Positions 61,236 through 64,000 of a DNA stretch of 64,000 nt are shown here, in pieces; the stretch's first letter is position 1; each line of letters starts with the position of its first letter. Source of the stretch: Prevotella vespertina (GTDB lineage Bacteria; Bacteroidota; Bacteroidia; Bacteroidales; Bacteroidaceae); NCBI RefSeq assembly GCF_009728485.1, contig NZ_VVIQ01000001.1, forward strand, positions 337,016 through 401,015. Reading direction: 5' to 3'. Below the pieces are notes generated by a model. It was not told the origin of the DNA, searched no databases, and was given only the letters and a program-made list of their open reading frames with translations. A program made the translations under genes and the position numbers.

Positions 61236-62183
61236 CTAACTCCTCAGCACTTTCATGACCGTAAGTGATGTGTCGAGCCATTCCTCCATACGCTTGTAGT
61301 CTTTCCGCTCCCATATATCCTTGAAGTCCATAAACTCATGGGCGAGACGGCTCTCGTATGCGTTTCGTTGGTAGCTGGTGAGCTTTCCTTGCTCCATAAT
61401 CTCCACTTTTCCGAACTCATTGGCTGTAGTTGGGATACGCACCCATCCTTTTTCGCCTTGAATTAAGGTGAAGGAAGGGCTACTGGAGTCCTTGGCTGCA
61501 ACGCAGGAGGCTGTGAGATTGGGGTAGGTGAGCACCATAATGCCCGAGGTATCAACGCCATTGTGCCCATGATTAGCGAAATATTGGTTGGCGATAGGCT
61601 CCCCGAATAGTCCTACGATGATGTTGATGTTGTACACATTGAGGTCGTTCAAGGCTCCACCACCTAGTTCTGGATTGAATGCGGGGGCTATATCCCCCTG
61701 TAGGTAGCGCTCGTATCTACTGGAGTATTGCGAGAAATTACATTGTGCGAAATGTATGGGAGCAATGCGCTTGAGACTTTGCTTTACGAGTTGGAAGTTG
61801 GGGGTGTGAAGGGGTGTGACTGCCTCGAAGAGATAAAGTCCACGTTCGCGTGCCATCTGTGCGAGTAGCTTCGCTTCCTCAAGCGTACTCGTAAAGGGCT
61901 TCTCAACAATAACGTTGCGTTGAGCCTCTAATGCCTGGCGCACGTAAGTGTAGTGTGCGTTATTGACCAAAGCTATATAGACAAAGTCGGCATCGTCTTC
62001 TTTTAATAGTTGGGCATAGTCGGTATATACGTGGTCAATATCGTTCTCCTTTGCAAGCGTCAGTGCTTTCTCCTTGTTGCTGTGTGAAAAGATACTTGTT
62101 ATCTCAATCCCTTTCGCCTCATTCCTTAGCATCTTGATAACCTCGGTGGCTATCATTCCTGTGCCTATAATACTTATCTTCAT
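61236..62183 (-). CDS. Gfo/Idh/MocA-family oxidoreductase
   Basis: This 315-residue NAD(P)-dependent dehydrogenase has the Rossmann motif MKISIIGTGMIATEVIKML and the family's EKPFTSTLEEAKLLAQMA (Lys of EKP, about 94-96). A substrate-domain stretch GGGALNDLNVYNINIIVGLFGEP follows, where D..Y replaces the usual D.G.H. The substrate, probably a sugar or dihydrodiol, is unknown. A -7 element (minus strand, 62222-62229) is just upstream. Confidence 0.88.
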   Translation of the reverse strand: MKISIIGTGMIATEVIKMLRNEAKGIEITSIFSHSNKEKALTLAKENDIDHVYTDYAQLLKEDDADFVYIALVNNAHYTYVRQALEAQRNVIVEKPFTSTLEEAKLLAQMARERGLYLFEAVTPLHTPNFQLVKQSLKRIAPIHFAQCNFSQYSSRYERYLQGDIAPAFNPELGGGALNDLNVYNINIIVGLFGEPIANQYFANHGHNGVDTSGIMVLTYPNLTASCVAAKDSSSPSFTLIQGEKGWVRIPTTANEFGKVEIMEQGKLTSYQRNAYESRLAHEFMDFKDIWERKDYKRMEEWLDTSLTVMKVLRS

Positions 62184-62221
62184 GCTGTTCTATTGATGTT
62201 TATGATGTGTTCAGAGCGTAA

Positions 62222-62229
62222 CAAAAGTA
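62222..62229 (-). promoter_or_regulatory. Minus-strand -7 element of the oxidoreductase gene
   Basis: On the minus strand TACTTTTG, about 40 bases before the ATG. The -33 region is unconvincing. Confidence 0.5.
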
Positions 62230-62271
62230 GGAATTGTTTTGCAGATAATATAGGAAAAGACTATATTTGTG

Positions 62272-62279
62272 GTCTGTTA
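62272..62279 (+). promoter_or_regulatory. -7 element before the truncated DUF3298-type gene
   Basis: TATATTTG lies 18 bases before the ATG at 62298. This suggests the remnant gene once had, or still has, a working promoter. Confidence 0.5.
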
Positions 62280-62297
62280 ACAAGCTTTATAACTATT

Positions 62298-62608
62298 ATG
62301 AACAAAAGATTTCTATTATTATTGGCGTGCCTTATAGCAGTGGGTATATTGGCTGGCTAAAAGATAACGGAGAGCCCCCTTCGCCTGCTGCAATACAAGA
62401 ATACATGAATGATTTATTCATTGGGAATGGGGTAATTCCTAAACCTTCTATTACTCCTTGTTTAGTAGAAAAAGGTGTAGAGATTATTTATGGACAATAT
62501 GAAATTGCTCCTTATATGCATGGTATGCCCACTTTCACGATTCCTTATAGTAAGATTGAGAAGTATCTTACACCTGAAGCTCGTCGACTTGCAGGGCTTG
62601 GTGATTGA
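62298..62608 (+). pseudogene. Truncated, frame-disrupted DUF3298/RsiV-type lipoprotein gene
   Basis: From the ATG at 62298 a lipoprotein-like signal segment (MNKRFLLLLACLIAVGILAG) runs into a stop at 62358-62360. The rest continues in another frame to 62608 and encodes only the end of a DUF3298-type domain (IIYGQYEIAPYMHGMPTFTIPYSKIEKYL). About 200 residues expected between the two parts are missing. A -7 element and a terminator (62669-62710) still flank it. It looks like a remnant after internal deletion. Confidence 0.7.
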
Positions 62609-62668
62609 TGGCGGAAGAGGTCGCTTGCTAGGTTATAAGCACCTTCCCCATGATAAAGCAGAATATAA

Positions 62669-62710
62669 AAGCGTCTTCCTTTGTGATTAAATCTTATGAG
62701 GGAGACGCTT
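62669..62710. terminator. Terminator between convergent genes
   Basis: AAGCGTCTTCC (62669-62679) pairs with GGGAGACGCTT (62700-62710) using one G-U pair, between the remnant gene and the minus-strand esterase. Confidence 0.7.
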
Positions 62711-62744
62711 CCTTTATTTAATCTCTAGTTATGTGTCGATGTTA

Positions 62745-63443
62745 TTAGTCTAGGTTCTGCAAAAGCCATACAAATCCTTTTGCCATCCTGATACCATTGT
62801 CTTGGAAATGGTTACCTTCGTTCCATTCCATCTTGCAGTTTACTCCCTTCGTTTTATATATGTGTTCTAGGTTGAGCATATCCTTACGAATGGTTGACAT
62901 GAGTTTTGTTTTCGTCTTTTCTTCCTTATCTCCTAGACTTAGGTAAGCGTTCTTTATTTGTGGGGTGTGACTCTCTGCATAGTCAAGCCAACCTGTATAC
63001 CATGCGGAAGGGGATGCTGCAGCAATACCATTGAAGGGTATCTCCGCTTGATAAGAAGCCCATAAAGCAAATAGCCCTGCAAGGGAATAGCCACCAAGAA
63101 ATGTATTCTCTCCGCAAATGGATAAGTTGTATAGATGCTGTAATTTGGGAATCAGTTGTTGTATTATATATAATAAGGTGTGATTCGCACCATCTCCAAA
63201 GGGAATCTTTCCGAATACAGGTGGAGCTGACCATGGTGTTAATTCTGCATTCCACTTCTCTACACGCATAGCAATGTGGGTGAATGTTGCTGATGAATGT
63301 TCTTCTATATAGCTAATCTGGTGCTCTAATTCTTCCGTATCATGACTATCTACGGGTTGAATTAGAAAATCCTTTGCATTATCTTCGCAATGAATTATGC
63401 ATGTATGACCATTTATCTCTATTATTTGTCTTTGATGTCTCAT
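62745..63443 (-). CDS. Esterase-like alpha/beta hydrolase
   Basis: This 232-residue protein has no signal peptide and is probably cytoplasmic. The nucleophile elbow is LGGYSLAGLFALW (GxSxxG, about 122-134), with a preceding oxyanion-like VFGKIPFGDGAN. The His is probably in WNEGNHFQDNG near the C-terminus. It resembles the EsteraseD/Fes-like fold family, but shorter than ferric-enterobactin esterases. A -7 element (minus, 63468-63475) lies upstream. The substrate is unknown. Confidence 0.82.
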   Translation of the reverse strand: MRHQRQIIEINGHTCIIHCEDNAKDFLIQPVDSHDTEELEHQISYIEEHSSATFTHIAMRVEKWNAELTPWSAPPVFGKIPFGDGANHTLLYIIQQLIPKLQHLYNLSICGENTFLGGYSLAGLFALWASYQAEIPFNGIAAASPSAWYTGWLDYAESHTPQIKNAYLSLGDKEEKTKTKLMSTIRKDMLNLEHIYKTKGVNCKMEWNEGNHFQDNGIRMAKGFVWLLQNLD

Positions 63444-63467
63444 ATTCTATTTATCGATGTTTGTATG

Positions 63468-63475
63468 CAAAAGTA
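63468..63475 (-). promoter_or_regulatory. Minus-strand -7 element of the esterase gene
   Basis: On the minus strand TACTTTTG, 25 bases before the ATG. It lies about 80 bases from the divergent rrn promoter. Confidence 0.55.
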
Positions 63476-63556
63476 ACCCATTTTAGGTTAAATCCATTGA
63501 TGTATGTCAATTTTATAAAGAAATATCACCTTTTCTTAAAAATAATCTTTAAAACA

Positions 63557-63588
63557 TTTGGATTGTATTGGTTTTCTATATACCTTTG
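63557..63588 (+). promoter_or_regulatory. Consensus rrn operon promoter
   Basis: TTTG at 63557-63560, 20 bases, TACCTTTG at 63581-63588 is a full Bacteroidota consensus, followed by a leader of about 300 bases. The leader contains GTTCTTTGAAGAG near 63648, which may act as a boxA-like antitermination site, and no ORF. Confidence 0.8.
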
Positions 63589-63891
63589 CATTCGCTTTTA
63601 CGAAATAAGCCACGTGCTTATGAGTGTTTAAAGCAATAAAGAAAGCGTTCTTTGAAGAGATTTACATAAACAGAGAAGTAGTACAAGAAGCGTCTGTTTG
63701 ATTAAGAATCAAATAGATGGGTAAAAGAAACGAACCGATCAATTCAATTGAATTCCTTATATAGGAAAAGGTGCTTTTAAAACTTGATACTAAAGGATAA
63801 GCATTCTGAAACAGAGATTACTCGGTGAAGAGTTGATTTTATGTGGTATTTGTTATCACTATTATCTATTCTAATCACCCAAACATATTTT

Positions 63892-64000
<109 letters not shown>

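Noticed and set aside
63589..63891. tRNA or small gene in the rrn leader
   Set aside because: No cloverleaf or ORF with support could be found; treated as leader.

Overview
The window comes from a Bacteroidota genome, most likely an oral-type Prevotella. Several lines support this. It has a SusC/SusD polysaccharide-utilisation locus. Many promoters fit the Bacteroidota pattern (TTTG about 20 bp before TAnnTTTG). Start codons follow A-rich leaders rather than strong Shine-Dalgarno sites. There is a two-subunit KorAB oxidoreductase, and the 5' end of a Prevotella-like 16S rRNA gene closes the window. I cannot fix the species from 109 bases of 16S.

Layout. 1-10.4 kb: a glycan-utilisation locus (two small surface/exported proteins, SusC, SusD, a GH71/GH99-like enzyme and a GH97 alpha-glucosidase-type enzyme), followed by a second TonB-dependent-receptor-like barrel (10.5-12.9 kb). 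13.5-15.5 kb: a minus-strand pair, a PAP2-type membrane enzyme and an NAD-dependent epimerase. 15.6-26.2 kb: RNase R, an exported hypothetical plus a papain-like lipoprotein, SufE/SpoU methyltransferase, a U32 peptidase-family tRNA-modification type protein, MiaB and an MsbA-like ABC exporter. 26.5-31.5 kb: a small barrel protein, a gutted GH16 remnant, KorAB and a membrane LytTR regulator. 32.2-37.1 kb: small membrane/DUF genes and the LemA-DUF3137 pair. 37.3-41.3 kb: S41 protease, Upp, PckA. 41.6-53.5 kb: lipoproteins and the envelope-biogenesis cluster DUF6242-DUF6089-UppS-BamA-three OmpH/Skp proteins-MurI-lipoprotein-Cdd-DUF4250. 54.2-63.4 kb: Na/Pi cotransporter, nucleoside kinase, CysS, hydrolases, an oxidoreductase and a truncated gene. 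63.5 kb to end: the rrn promoter, leader and 16S start.

The most unusual content is in the spacers. At least ten intergenic regions carry tandem arrays whose units repeat every 21-23 bp (or the doubled 44-45 bp). The sequence is shared inside an array but usually different between arrays. Most units are palindromes, for example TTATACA-N4-TGTATAA, TTCGCGAA, ATACGTAT, GATAA-N4-TTATC and GTTTCA-N6-TGAAAC. The constant two-helical-turn period with changing sequence is the main thing here I cannot explain. A second class is four very long, nearly fully paired hairpins (82-138 bp) lying 6-22 bases after stop codons.

No insertion sequence, prophage, CRISPR array or tRNA gene was recognised. Two genes look decayed by internal loss: a GH16 enzyme without its catalytic core, and a DUF3298-type protein whose signal peptide and C-terminus are out of frame.
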